A stretch of 64,000 bases of DNA from Devosia sp. 2618 (lineage in GTDB: Bacteria > Pseudomonadota > Alphaproteobacteria > Rhizobiales > Devosiaceae). This document shows positions 26,223 through 34,409 of the stretch, in pieces. The first letter of the stretch is position 1; every line of letters starts with the position of its first letter. The stretch lies in the NCBI RefSeq assembly GCF_040546815.1, contig NZ_JBEPOO010000001.1, positions 2,728,001-2,792,000 on the forward strand. Direction: 5' to 3'. The position numbers were made by a program, and so were the translations under genes. Below the pieces are notes generated by a model. The model was not told where the DNA came from. It saw only the letters and a program-made list of their open reading frames with translations, and searched no databases.

Positions 26223-26687
26223 TCAATCAGCCAGAAAAAGGCCGAATTCCCGCATAGCCGGCACGAAGTTCTTGTTCTCGTGTCCTGGGCGGGTGAGCTT
26301 GATGAGTGCAAAGCGCTGTTGGTCGGTGAGGGCGCGCCACTGCGATAGCGACGGAGCTGATACGTCTTCTCCCTTCGCTTGAAGTACTACGACCTCAGGC
26401 ACCGTATTGGTGTTGGACCAGTTTGCGCTATCGGCCGGATCGATCCGGTCGATGGTTCCGCCGGTCGCTGTCACCCATTCTTCGATCATCGCGCCGATTG
26501 TGTGCCGATCGGCAGCACCACCGCATGGCACCTCCAGCAATCTGCCGCGCTGATCGCGGTCCAGACGCGACCATTGTCGCAGCGAGAGCTTGATGCCGAC
26601 CAGATCCAGCTTGAGCCGAACTGCCATTGGGATGCAGCGGAGGCTGCCGGCGAAATCCTTTTCGAAGTCAAAAATCCTATCTGGCAT
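26223..26687 (-). CDS. nitrate reductase associated protein family
   Basis: The product has 154 residues from the ATG at 26687. It begins MPDRIFDFEKDFAGSLRCIP followed by MAVRLKLDLVGIKLSLRQWS, which matches the conserved start of the Nitr_red_assoc family found near assimilatory nitrate reductases in cyanobacteria and proteobacteria. No nitrate or nitrite gene is present in this window, so its role here is unclear. It is the last gene of the long minus-strand series beginning near 37871 and lies 41 bases after the M20 gene. Confidence 0.8.
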   Translation of the reverse strand: MPDRIFDFEKDFAGSLRCIPMAVRLKLDLVGIKLSLRQWSRLDRDQRGRLLEVPCGGAADRHTIGAMIEEWVTATGGTIDRIDPADSANWSNTNTVPEVVVLQAKGEDVSAPSLSQWRALTDQQRFALIKLTRPGHENKNFVPAMREFGLFLAD

Positions 26688-26728
26688 GGCTTTTCCCGGG
26701 GTTTGGTGAGCTCGATTGGCGCCTGCGC

Positions 26729-27898
26729 TCAGGCCAGCCTGCACTCGACGATCGCTGCCATCATCGCCGCGCCGGGAACGATGGCGTCGTCGTTGAAATC
26801 ATAGGCGCCATTGTGCACAGGGGCGCTATTCTCCCCATTGCCGATGAAAAAATGTGCGCCAGGCCGCTGTTCTAGCATGAAGGCAAAATCCTCGGATCCC
26901 ATGCCGACAGGCTTGTCAGGGTTGACGTTTTCCCTGCCGAACAGGCTGATGGCGACATCGGTGACCACGTCCACCTCATGCAAATCATTAATCAGAGGCG
27001 CAAATATCAGGCGAAAACCGCAGCTTGCCGAGCATCCCGATGCTTCGGCCATGGCCTTTGCGGTCTGTTCAATCTCGCTCTGCAATCGTTCCAGCACAGC
27101 GCGCGAATGCGCGCGGACCGTGCCGGACATGGTCATCGCCGCGGGAATGATGTTGTAACCGCCATCAGCCTGAAACCTAGTCACGCTCAGGATCGCCGGT
27201 TCCAATGCGGAAATCCGCTGAGCGACAAGCGTATTAAGGGCCGCCGCGATCTGGCATCCGGCTAGGATCGGGTTGGTTCCCAGATGCGGACTGGCCGCAT
27301 GAGCGCCTTTGCCGGTCACGCTGATATCGAAGAATACGCCGCCGGCGCTGGACCGTCCCCGGCAAATGGCGACTTTGCCGACAGCCAGCATCGGCAGATT
27401 GTGCAGTGCATAGATCGTGTCGCAGGGAAAGCGCTCGAACAAGCCGTCTTCCAGCATTGCGACGGCACCGCCCAGCCCTTCTTCGGCAGGCTGAAAGATC
27501 AGGTTCACTATACCGTCGAACCGTCGCGTCTCGGCCAGATAGCGCGCCACGCCCAACAGGATCGCCGTGTGCCCGTCATGCCCACAGGCATGAGACACGC
27601 CCGCGACCGTGCTACGGTAAGGCAGCGCGTTGTGATCTTCCTGTATGGGCAGGGCATCCATATCGGCGCGCAAGCCCACGCTGCGGGTTCCATTGCCGGA
27701 GCGGAGCACGCCCACCACGCCGGTGCCGCCGACCCCGCGATGGGTTTCGATGCCGAGGCTTTCAAGCTCAGAAGCGACCACATCGGCGGTCTCGAACTCC
27801 TGCAACCCAAGTTCCGGATTGGCATGGATCCGATGGCGGATCTGCATCAGATCGGCTTTGAAACCGGCAATATGGTTGGCAATCGTCATCTTGAGCAT
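26729..27898 (-). CDS. M20D amidohydrolase (hippurate hydrolase / N-acyl amino acid hydrolase type)
   Basis: The product has 389 residues. Motifs of the M20D group are present: IRHRIHANPELGLQEFETAD, GLRADMDALPI, SHACGHDGHTAILLG, IFQPAEEGLGGA and GSEDFAFML. Cys and His of ACGHDGH and the paired Glu of PAEEG bind the two metals. Such enzymes release amino acids from N-acetyl, N-benzoyl or S-conjugated forms. It lies downstream of the binding protein and amidase, so it likely deacylates the imported ligand. An ATG three codons on (27889) is an alternative start. Confidence 0.92.
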   Translation of the reverse strand: MLKMTIANHIAGFKADLMQIRHRIHANPELGLQEFETADVVASELESLGIETHRGVGGTGVVGVLRSGNGTRSVGLRADMDALPIQEDHNALPYRSTVAGVSHACGHDGHTAILLGVARYLAETRRFDGIVNLIFQPAEEGLGGAVAMLEDGLFERFPCDTIYALHNLPMLAVGKVAICRGRSSAGGVFFDISVTGKGAHAASPHLGTNPILAGCQIAAALNTLVAQRISALEPAILSVTRFQADGGYNIIPAAMTMSGTVRAHSRAVLERLQSEIEQTAKAMAEASGCSASCGFRLIFAPLINDLHEVDVVTDVAISLFGRENVNPDKPVGMGSEDFAFMLEQRPGAHFFIGNGENSAPVHNGAYDFNDDAIVPGAAMMAAIVECRLA

Positions 27899-27958
27899 CC
27901 ATATCCCGCGGGTTCGCAGGCAGCGCCAATCAAAGCGGCGCTACCCACGGGTTCGAAC

Positions 27959-29551
27959 TTACTCGTCCAGCCAGGCGTTGCCCCAGCGGCCGTTGCCCAT
28001 CCATCCCCACAGGCCATGCAGCTTCTGGGAGGAGCCATCGAAGCCGCTGAGTTCATGCAGCATCACCAGCGGCAGGTCTCGCACCAAGATGGGCGTGATC
28101 GACTGGTAGATGCGGGCGCGCTCTTCCTCCGATGTCGCCTTGGCGCCATCGGTGAACAGCTGATCGACTTCGGGGTTGGAATAGCCGGGGGCATTGCCGG
28201 ATACGCGGCCGATAGCATCGGTGATAAAGGCTCGGGCAATACCAATGGCCGGGTCGCCGTAGGAACTGAAGTCATTGAGATAGATGTCGAAATCGCGCTC
28301 GACGAAGACACGTGGCATCACCACAGCCAGATCGAGAGGCTCGAGCGTGACATCGACACCCACTTCACGCCAGTTTGCCTTCAAGGCCAACGCGGCCAGG
28401 TGCCGCTCGGGAATCGCACCGCTATAGATCATCTTCACCCCGAAGCGCGTGCCGTCTGGGCCGGCTTGATACCCCGCCTCGTCCAGCATCTGCGCTGCTC
28501 TCTCTAGGTCGAAGGGATGCGTTTGATCGTAGTTCACGTCCGGATTTGCTGCCCAGGCGATTTCGATCGGCCATGGCGCGCGGCCCGGTTCGCCATAGCC
28601 GGAAAAGGCGTTGTCGTGAATGAACTGACGATCCGAAGCGCGGAGAAGGGCATCGCGCACGCGAACATCGCTCATCGGCTCGCGTTCGAGGTTGAACGAC
28701 ATATAGGTCATGTTCGGGGCAAAGCCCGATTTCGTAACCTTCAGGTCCGGATTGCTTTCGACCAACTTGGCGTCATTGAGCGGGAAATAGACCATTGGAA
28801 TGAAGTCGATCTCGCCCGATATCAGTGCCTGAATGCGCGATGCGGCATTGGGCAGGTTGCGAATGATCAAGCCGTCGAGATACGGTTTGCCCTCGTCCCA
28901 ATAGGTCTCGTTACGCACCAGCGTGATGTGGCTGCCGCGTTCCCAGCCCTCGAAGCGGAACGGCCCGGTGCCAACCGGCTGCTGGTTGGTTGCCGGATTG
29001 GTTTTGACATCAGTGCCCTTGAACAGATGGGCGGGCAGGATGGGGGCTGAATAAGTGCAGTTCAGCGTCTTGAGCAGCGGAGCGTAGGGTTCCCTGAGGC
29101 GGATGACCGCGGTGTGCTCGTCCGGAGTCTCGACCGCCAGCAGGTTGGAGCCGACTTGCGTCGAGAAGATCGGGCTGAATTTCGAGACGACTTCTTCAAG
29201 AGTGTAGCGCACATCTTCCGACGTGAACGGCTCGCCATCCTGCCAGTTCGCCTGGCGCAGGTGGAAGGTATAGGTCAGCCCATCTTCGGACACGTCCCAA
29301 GACTCGGCAAGTAGCGGCTGGATGGTCTCCACGCCATTGTCGTTGGCGGTCGTGACCAGGCCCTCATAGACCATGCAGCCGGTCAGCGCGTCGGGCGTCG
29401 CGCTGGTTAGTGCCGAATTGAAGCCTTGCGGTTCAGCGCCCAGACCGATGATCGCCGTGCCGCCTGGGCGCGGTGCAGACTGTGCCAAGGCCGGTGCGGT
29501 GAGAAGAAGTGCTGCGAGAACCGCAGCCGATGTCGCAGTGAATTCACGCAT
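27959..29551 (-). CDS. periplasmic peptide-type solute-binding protein (orphan, paralogue of 41641–43248)
   Basis: The product has 530 residues with a signal peptide ending near APALAQ. Long near-identical stretches are shared with the binding protein at 41641–43248, for example GLTYTFHLR, FTSEDVRYTLEEV, LNCTYSAPILPAH, GKPYLDGLII, NAASRIQAL and ESIGRISGNA/DAIGRVSGNA. No permease or ATPase accompanies it, so it probably docks to the transporter at 43372–46948. The start overlaps the end of the amidase gene by eight bases, indicating one operon with amidase and M20 hydrolase. Confidence 0.93.
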   Translation of the reverse strand: MREFTATSAAVLAALLLTAPALAQSAPRPGGTAIIGLGAEPQGFNSALTSATPDALTGCMVYEGLVTTANDNGVETIQPLLAESWDVSEDGLTYTFHLRQANWQDGEPFTSEDVRYTLEEVVSKFSPIFSTQVGSNLLAVETPDEHTAVIRLREPYAPLLKTLNCTYSAPILPAHLFKGTDVKTNPATNQQPVGTGPFRFEGWERGSHITLVRNETYWDEGKPYLDGLIIRNLPNAASRIQALISGEIDFIPMVYFPLNDAKLVESNPDLKVTKSGFAPNMTYMSFNLEREPMSDVRVRDALLRASDRQFIHDNAFSGYGEPGRAPWPIEIAWAANPDVNYDQTHPFDLERAAQMLDEAGYQAGPDGTRFGVKMIYSGAIPERHLAALALKANWREVGVDVTLEPLDLAVVMPRVFVERDFDIYLNDFSSYGDPAIGIARAFITDAIGRVSGNAPGYSNPEVDQLFTDGAKATSEEERARIYQSITPILVRDLPLVMLHELSGFDGSSQKLHGLWGWMGNGRWGNAWLDE

Positions 29552-30983
29552 GCTGTGCGTCCTTTTGTGCCGACAGATAGGCGGTCGGCCGGGTGGTGAA
29601 CGGGCGGATGTTTTCGAATCTTGCTGAGGCCTGCAGGACGGTGAGCTCGTCCAGCCGGCGCCCGACGATCTGCAGCCCCACCGGTAGGCCTGCCTTGTTC
29701 AGCCCGGCGGGTATAGAAGCCGCGGGGCTGCCCGAGAGGTTGAAGGGGTAGGAGAATTCCGCCCATTGCAGCCAGTCCCAGCTGTGCCGCGGCCAGTCGT
29801 TCGGCATCAGGTCTGGAAGCGGGAAGGCAGGGATGGAGACGGCGGGCGTCAACAGCAGGTCATAGTCCTCGAACCAGCGATGAATCTCGGTGACGTATTC
29901 GTACTTGCGCGCCTTGCCCGCCATATATTGGCTCATGGTGATGCCGATGCCGTCTTTTATGCAGGCGACAAGTCCCGGGTCCATCTGGCTTTCCCATTTT
30001 GCCAGGTTCGGCTCCGCCCGAGTCATGTGCGCGGCCCAAAGCAAGCGCTCGATATCGGGGCCTTTCGGACCCCATTCGGGCGTCACCATCTCAAGCTCGC
30101 AGCCAAGGTCTTTGGCAAGGTCCTGCGCCGCCGCTAGGCTGATCTCGGCGACCTCGGGGTCGACGCGCGCATGGCCCAGGTCTGCGCTATAGGCGATGCG
30201 GCGGATGACGGGGCGCTCGCCGAGGCGCTCGTAGTAGCTGTATGGCGGTTTTGGCAGCGTAGTGAAATCGGCGGGATGATCGCCGGCCATGACGTCGAGC
30301 ATAAGGGCCGCATCGGCCACGCTGCGGGTCATTGGGCCGACGGTGGCCGTCAGATCGCTCAGGGCAACCGGCGAAATCGGCACGCGGCCATAGGTCGGCT
30401 TCAGGCCGTATATGCCGCAGAAATGCGCGGGCATGCGGATTGAACCGGCGCCATCGCCGCCCTGGTGCAAGGGGCCGTAACCGGCAGCGGCCGCGGCTCC
30501 GGCTCCGGCCGAGGATGCCCCCGCGTTCATGCCGAGTTGCCAAGGATTGTGGGTTTTCCCGGTCTGCGGGCACCAGGAAACCCCCGACCAGCCGTATTCG
30601 GACGTCGTGGTCTTGCCTAGCACCACGGTGCCTGCATCGACCAGCCGCTGTGCGACGGGCGCATCGCGCGCCACTTTGGCTCCAGCTGTCGTATTGGACC
30701 CACTGCGCGGCGGCATATCCCTCATGGCAACAGTGTCCTTGATCGTGACGGGCACACCGAGAAGCGGCTTGCTGGCGTCTCCGGTCCCCCAAAGCGCTTC
30801 TGCGTTCCGCGCATCTTCCAGCGCCCGTTCCGGAGCAAACTGGGCGAATGCATTCAATGCCGGATTGGTCTTTTCGATATGGTCGAGGATAGCCTTCGTT
30901 ACCTCGACGGGCGAAATCTTGCGATCACGATAGGCCGTCAGCAGGTCGACGGCTGAGGTGTAAAGCAGGTCCTGGTTTTTCAT
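29544..30983 (-). CDS. amidase signature family amidase
   Basis: The product has 479 residues from the ATG at 30983; an in-frame ATG at 31019 is possible. The Ser–Ser–Lys catalytic set can be placed: Lys in GVPVTIKDT, the cis-Ser in NAGASSAGAG and the nucleophile Ser in GGDGAGSIRMPAHFCGIYG. It hydrolyses a carboxamide in the cytosol; the family ranges from glutamyl-tRNA amidotransferase subunit A to aryl-acylamidases. The absence of gatB/gatC nearby and the catabolic context favour a substrate-specific amidase. Confidence 0.9.
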   Translation of the reverse strand: MKNQDLLYTSAVDLLTAYRDRKISPVEVTKAILDHIEKTNPALNAFAQFAPERALEDARNAEALWGTGDASKPLLGVPVTIKDTVAMRDMPPRSGSNTTAGAKVARDAPVAQRLVDAGTVVLGKTTTSEYGWSGVSWCPQTGKTHNPWQLGMNAGASSAGAGAAAAAGYGPLHQGGDGAGSIRMPAHFCGIYGLKPTYGRVPISPVALSDLTATVGPMTRSVADAALMLDVMAGDHPADFTTLPKPPYSYYERLGERPVIRRIAYSADLGHARVDPEVAEISLAAAQDLAKDLGCELEMVTPEWGPKGPDIERLLWAAHMTRAEPNLAKWESQMDPGLVACIKDGIGITMSQYMAGKARKYEYVTEIHRWFEDYDLLLTPAVSIPAFPLPDLMPNDWPRHSWDWLQWAEFSYPFNLSGSPAASIPAGLNKAGLPVGLQIVGRRLDELTVLQASARFENIRPFTTRPTAYLSAQKDAQHA

Positions 30984-31280
30984 TGGTCGCTCGGCCTTCT
31001 TCTCGCCGCGCGGAAACATCCGGAGCGGGCCGGATAGGCGGCTGCAATAACCACTACTTCAAGGGTGAAGGATCGCCGATGGACATGCCGATCAGCGTGC
31101 TGGGAAGCCGGACCTCACTCACCCCCCGGTCCATTCCTGCCTTAAGCTAGCACCCGATTTTCGGAGCGAACAATCAAGAACATTCGGGGTCGCACTTAAG
31201 GCCAGCTGATGTATCCTTCGATGAAGACTATTCAGCGCATAGACAGCGCACGCCTCGCTGCTGTGGCGGTGGTAATCTGC

Positions 31281-32123
31281 CTAGACGACGCGCAGGGTCT
31301 CGAAGACCTTTTCGGTCATGGTGCCCTTGTCACGCGGCCGCATGAACAGCTTGAAGGCAACGTCCGGCATGGAGGGCATATCTTCGGCCGAGCCCAGTAC
31401 CCGCATGTCTTCAGCGACCTGGTTAAGGCTTCTGGCGGTTACGCCCAGACCGGCTCGTACGGCAGCGCGCACAGCGCCCAAATTTAGCCCCAGATAGGCG
31501 ATGAACCACTTCTTGCCAGCCCCTTCCAGCGCCTCTATGGCCAGCGATCGGAACAGGCTTGGTTCGTCGGGCAGCACGAGTGGCAGAGGACGTGAGGGGT
31601 CGAAAGAAAAGCCGTCGGCACAGATCCAGACGGTCGGCGTAACCCGCAGGGTTTCACTGATAAAGCTGTCGTCCGAGCGGGTAGTGATGGCCAGATCCAG
31701 GTTGCCCTGAGCAAGGGCGTCCATCAGGAAAGGACTGCGCTCTGAATGGACTTCGAGCAGAATGTTCGGATGCGCCTTAGCAACCTTCTGCAGCAGCAGA
31801 GATAGGAATGTCTCCGTCACGTCGTAGCAGGCGCCGACGCGGAGCACGGTGAACTTGCCTCCCGCCGCAGCCGTCGACATCAGTTCGTCGTTTAATTCAA
31901 CGATGCGGCGCGCATAGTCCCTGACCTTGACGCCATTCTCCGTCAGCACCTTGGTTCGCCCCTTCTTCTTGAAGAGGTCATATCCAAGCAATTCCTCGAG
32001 CCGCTGCATCTGCTGACTTACGGCGGACTGTGTACGAGAAACGTGGTCCGCCGCGGCGGCAAACGACTCTTTGTCCGCAATGGCCACAAAGGTTCTGAGG
32101 ATGCTCAGATCAAGGTTTCGCAT
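31281..32123 (-). CDS. LysR-family transcriptional regulator
   Basis: The product has 280 residues, with AGGAGA upstream. The HTH region is MRNLDLSILRTFVAIADKES and onward through RTQSAVSQQMQRLEELLGYD. The effector domain is short but complete (VLRVGACYDVTETFLSLLLQ). It lies between the sulfur genes (33243 and above) and the amidase–binding-protein–M20 genes, all on the same strand, so it probably regulates one or both groups. No divergent partner is present. Confidence 0.92.
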   Translation of the reverse strand: MRNLDLSILRTFVAIADKESFAAAADHVSRTQSAVSQQMQRLEELLGYDLFKKKGRTKVLTENGVKVRDYARRIVELNDELMSTAAAGGKFTVLRVGACYDVTETFLSLLLQKVAKAHPNILLEVHSERSPFLMDALAQGNLDLAITTRSDDSFISETLRVTPTVWICADGFSFDPSRPLPLVLPDEPSLFRSLAIEALEGAGKKWFIAYLGLNLGAVRAAVRAGLGVTARSLNQVAEDMRVLGSAEDMPSMPDVAFKLFMRPRDKGTMTEKVFETLRVV

Positions 32124-32214
32124 GATATCTCCTGCGGTGCGCCGCCCCGGCTTACATTAGTTACGCTAAAGCAAGAGGGGGGCCAAGCAAAGTCGCTCCA
32201 TGCAGCATGCCTTG

Positions 32215-33243
32215 TCAGGGTATGTCCCGCCACTCGAGCGCTAGGAAGGAGAGCCGGTCACCCTCATGCACCACCGGATCGCGACGCGACATGATGACGA
32301 TAGAGTCGCGGGCGGCGCAAACCAAATCCTTGTCCTCGAAGAAGTCCACGATGCGGCAGAGCGGCTCGCCGGCCTTGACCAGCGCGCCGGCAGGCGCACA
32401 GTCGACGAGCATGCCCGCCGTATCCGCATAGGCGAAGGTTCGCTTGGTGACGATCTTCCGACCGGCCGGGCCTGGAGCATCCTGTTTCGCGTCGACCATG
32501 CCAAGATGGGCCATGACGGCCTGCGTACCGGATAGGCCCGCCGCGATGGGCCCTTGCTGGAAGTCGCCACCCGAACCGACTTCGGCCATGAAGGCGGTGA
32601 TGCCCTCGGCGGCGCAGGCCGCATCGATGCCGCCATTTACGCCGCCGGCAATTTCACCGGTGGCGTTGGCGAGGTCGACGCGACAGTTCAGCTTCGTGCC
32701 GAAGGACAGCGCCATGGCCTCGGTGCGTCGACCGAGGTCGGGCGACATGCCAGCATGCGCCTTGTAGACAGTGTACGGCTCGGCGCCATAGGCCGTGCCC
32801 ACCGTATGAAAGCTGATCAGATGCGTGGCGTAGCGGCGCACCACCTCAAACAATATGTGGGCAACACGCTGCGAATAGGTGCCGTCTGCTCGACCCGGAA
32901 ATTGCTGGTCAAGATCGAGCCAGTCCAGATTGTTGATCTTGCTGCGCCAGTTCACCGATGCAGGGTTGCTGAGCGGCGTGCAGACCACTGCCCCCCGCAA
33001 CGTCTCGGGGTCTAGCTCGGCGATGAGACGACGCATAACCATGAAGGCGTTGACCTCGTCGCCATGTACTGCGCCGTTGAGCCAAAGCGTCGGGCCGGGC
33101 GCGCGGCCGTTCACAATGCAAACCGGCATCGTCAGGTCCGAGCCGCTCGAAAGCCCACCTACCCGTAGCTGACCCTTGGCAACCTGACCCGGCGCGGCGG
33201 TCGCCGAGCCGACAGAAATGACTTCGTCCCTGCTCGTCATCAT
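32215..33243 (-). CDS. succinylglutamate desuccinylase/aspartoacylase family deacylase
   Basis: The product has 342 residues. The M14-type metal site is visible as GAVHGDEVNAFMVMRR (His60, Glu63), with a third ligand His146 in LISFHTVGTAYG and the probable catalytic Glu in FMAEVGSGG. Members remove N-acyl groups from amino acids or act on related amides. The gene is coupled to the C–S lyase gene by an ATGA overlap, which suggests consecutive steps: deacylation, then beta-elimination. The C-terminal part (from about 265) is the barrel-like extension seen in the AstE/AspA superfamily. Confidence 0.88.
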   Translation of the reverse strand: MMTSRDEVISVGSATAAPGQVAKGQLRVGGLSSGSDLTMPVCIVNGRAPGPTLWLNGAVHGDEVNAFMVMRRLIAELDPETLRGAVVCTPLSNPASVNWRSKINNLDWLDLDQQFPGRADGTYSQRVAHILFEVVRRYATHLISFHTVGTAYGAEPYTVYKAHAGMSPDLGRRTEAMALSFGTKLNCRVDLANATGEIAGGVNGGIDAACAAEGITAFMAEVGSGGDFQQGPIAAGLSGTQAVMAHLGMVDAKQDAPGPAGRKIVTKRTFAYADTAGMLVDCAPAGALVKAGEPLCRIVDFFEDKDLVCAARDSIVIMSRRDPVVHEGDRLSFLALEWRDIP

Positions 33244-34409
33244 GGTGCCCCTGCGCTTGAGGCAACTGTGGCGAAAGCCTGCTCGATATCGGTTTCAAGG
33301 TCCTCCACATCCTCAAGGCCGACATGTAGCCGCACCATCGGCCCGACCGACTGCTGTGGTGGATAGAGCCGCTCGCCATAGGGGGAAATCGGCATCGCCA
33401 GGCTTTCGAAACCACCCCATGAGCTGCCCACGGAAAAGAGCTGAAGCGCATCGATAAAGGCCACACTTTCAAACCCAGGCCGAAACTCAACAGAAAACAA
33501 TCCCGCAGCGCCAGAAAAGTCGCGCACGAACAAATCGTGGCGCGGATGATCAGGCAGTCCAGGATGCAACACACGCACAACCTCTGGACGTGCAGCAAGC
33601 TGGGCCGCAATAGCGAGCCCGGCCTGGTGATGTCGTTCATACCGAAGGCCAAGCGTCCGCATGCCACGTAAAGTGTTGTAGCTCTCGTCGGGCGCCAGCG
33701 TCTGTCCGATCATGTTTACATGCTTGCGTAGCACAGCGTGGGCATCACCCTTTGCAACGGCGGCTCCCATCATCACGTCCGCATGGCCGCCGAGATATTT
33801 CGTGCCGGCAATGATGGAAACGTCGCAGCCCAGTTCGAGAGGGCGGTAGAGCCAGCCGGAGCCATAGGTGTTGTCGATGATGACTGTCACGTCGAATCCA
33901 CTCACCTGTGCGGTTAGCATGGGGACATCCAGCAGGTCGAATGTTTGAGAACCCGGCGATTCAAGGAACAGGACCCGGGTGTTGGGTTTGAGATGGACCG
34001 ACAGGTCCCGGGCGTCGGCAGGGATGTAGTCTACCGTCACGCCCATGCGAGACATCAGCACGTCGAACAGCTTTCGGGTGGGGGAGAAGACAGTGTCCAC
34101 CACCAGTGCATGGTCGCCTGCCGACAGGAAGGCACCGATCGTGCCGGCCAGGGCGGCCACGCCGGTGGGAAACAGATAAGCGGCGTCGCCTCCCTCGAGA
34201 TCGGCAAGGGCCGCCTGGAGCGCGTGCGCGGGTGTGGTGCCGCGCCGGCCATAGGAGAGCAGAGTTTCGTCCGTTTCACGCCGCAGTTTAATGTCGTCGT
34301 AGGAGGCAACGGTGTCGTGTAGGATAGTCGAGGCCCTCACCACTGGTGGATTGGCCGGGCCGGGACGCGCCGGAGCGCCGTAGTGCAGAAGCTTGGTTTC
34401 TCTCTTCAT
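33240..34409 (-). CDS. PLP-dependent C–S lyase of the Cys/Met metabolism family (cystathionine beta-lyase-like)
   Basis: The product has 389 residues. It begins KRETKLLHYGAPARPGPANP. The PLP Lys204 lies in AGTKYLGGHADVMMGA, Asp179 in IIDNTYGSGW pairs with the pyridine ring, and the C-terminal SSWGGFESLA matches the MetC group. It would split S-substituted cysteines to pyruvate, ammonia and a thiol, or cystine to a persulfide. Overlaps of four bases with both the deacylase and the rhodanese genes make a tightly coupled trio. Confidence 0.92.
   Translation of the reverse strand: MKRETKLLHYGAPARPGPANPPVVRASTILHDTVASYDDIKLRRETDETLLSYGRRGTTPAHALQAALADLEGGDAAYLFPTGVAALAGTIGAFLSAGDHALVVDTVFSPTRKLFDVLMSRMGVTVDYIPADARDLSVHLKPNTRVLFLESPGSQTFDLLDVPMLTAQVSGFDVTVIIDNTYGSGWLYRPLELGCDVSIIAGTKYLGGHADVMMGAAVAKGDAHAVLRKHVNMIGQTLAPDESYNTLRGMRTLGLRYERHHQAGLAIAAQLAARPEVVRVLHPGLPDHPRHDLFVRDFSGAAGLFSVEFRPGFESVAFIDALQLFSVGSSWGGFESLAMPISPYGERLYPPQQSVGPMVRLHVGLEDVEDLETDIEQAFATVASSAGAP

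Noticed and set aside
27284..28507. A 407-codon plus-strand frame opposite the M20D hydrolase and binding protein
   Set aside because: Both minus-strand genes have full family motifs; the antisense product has none.
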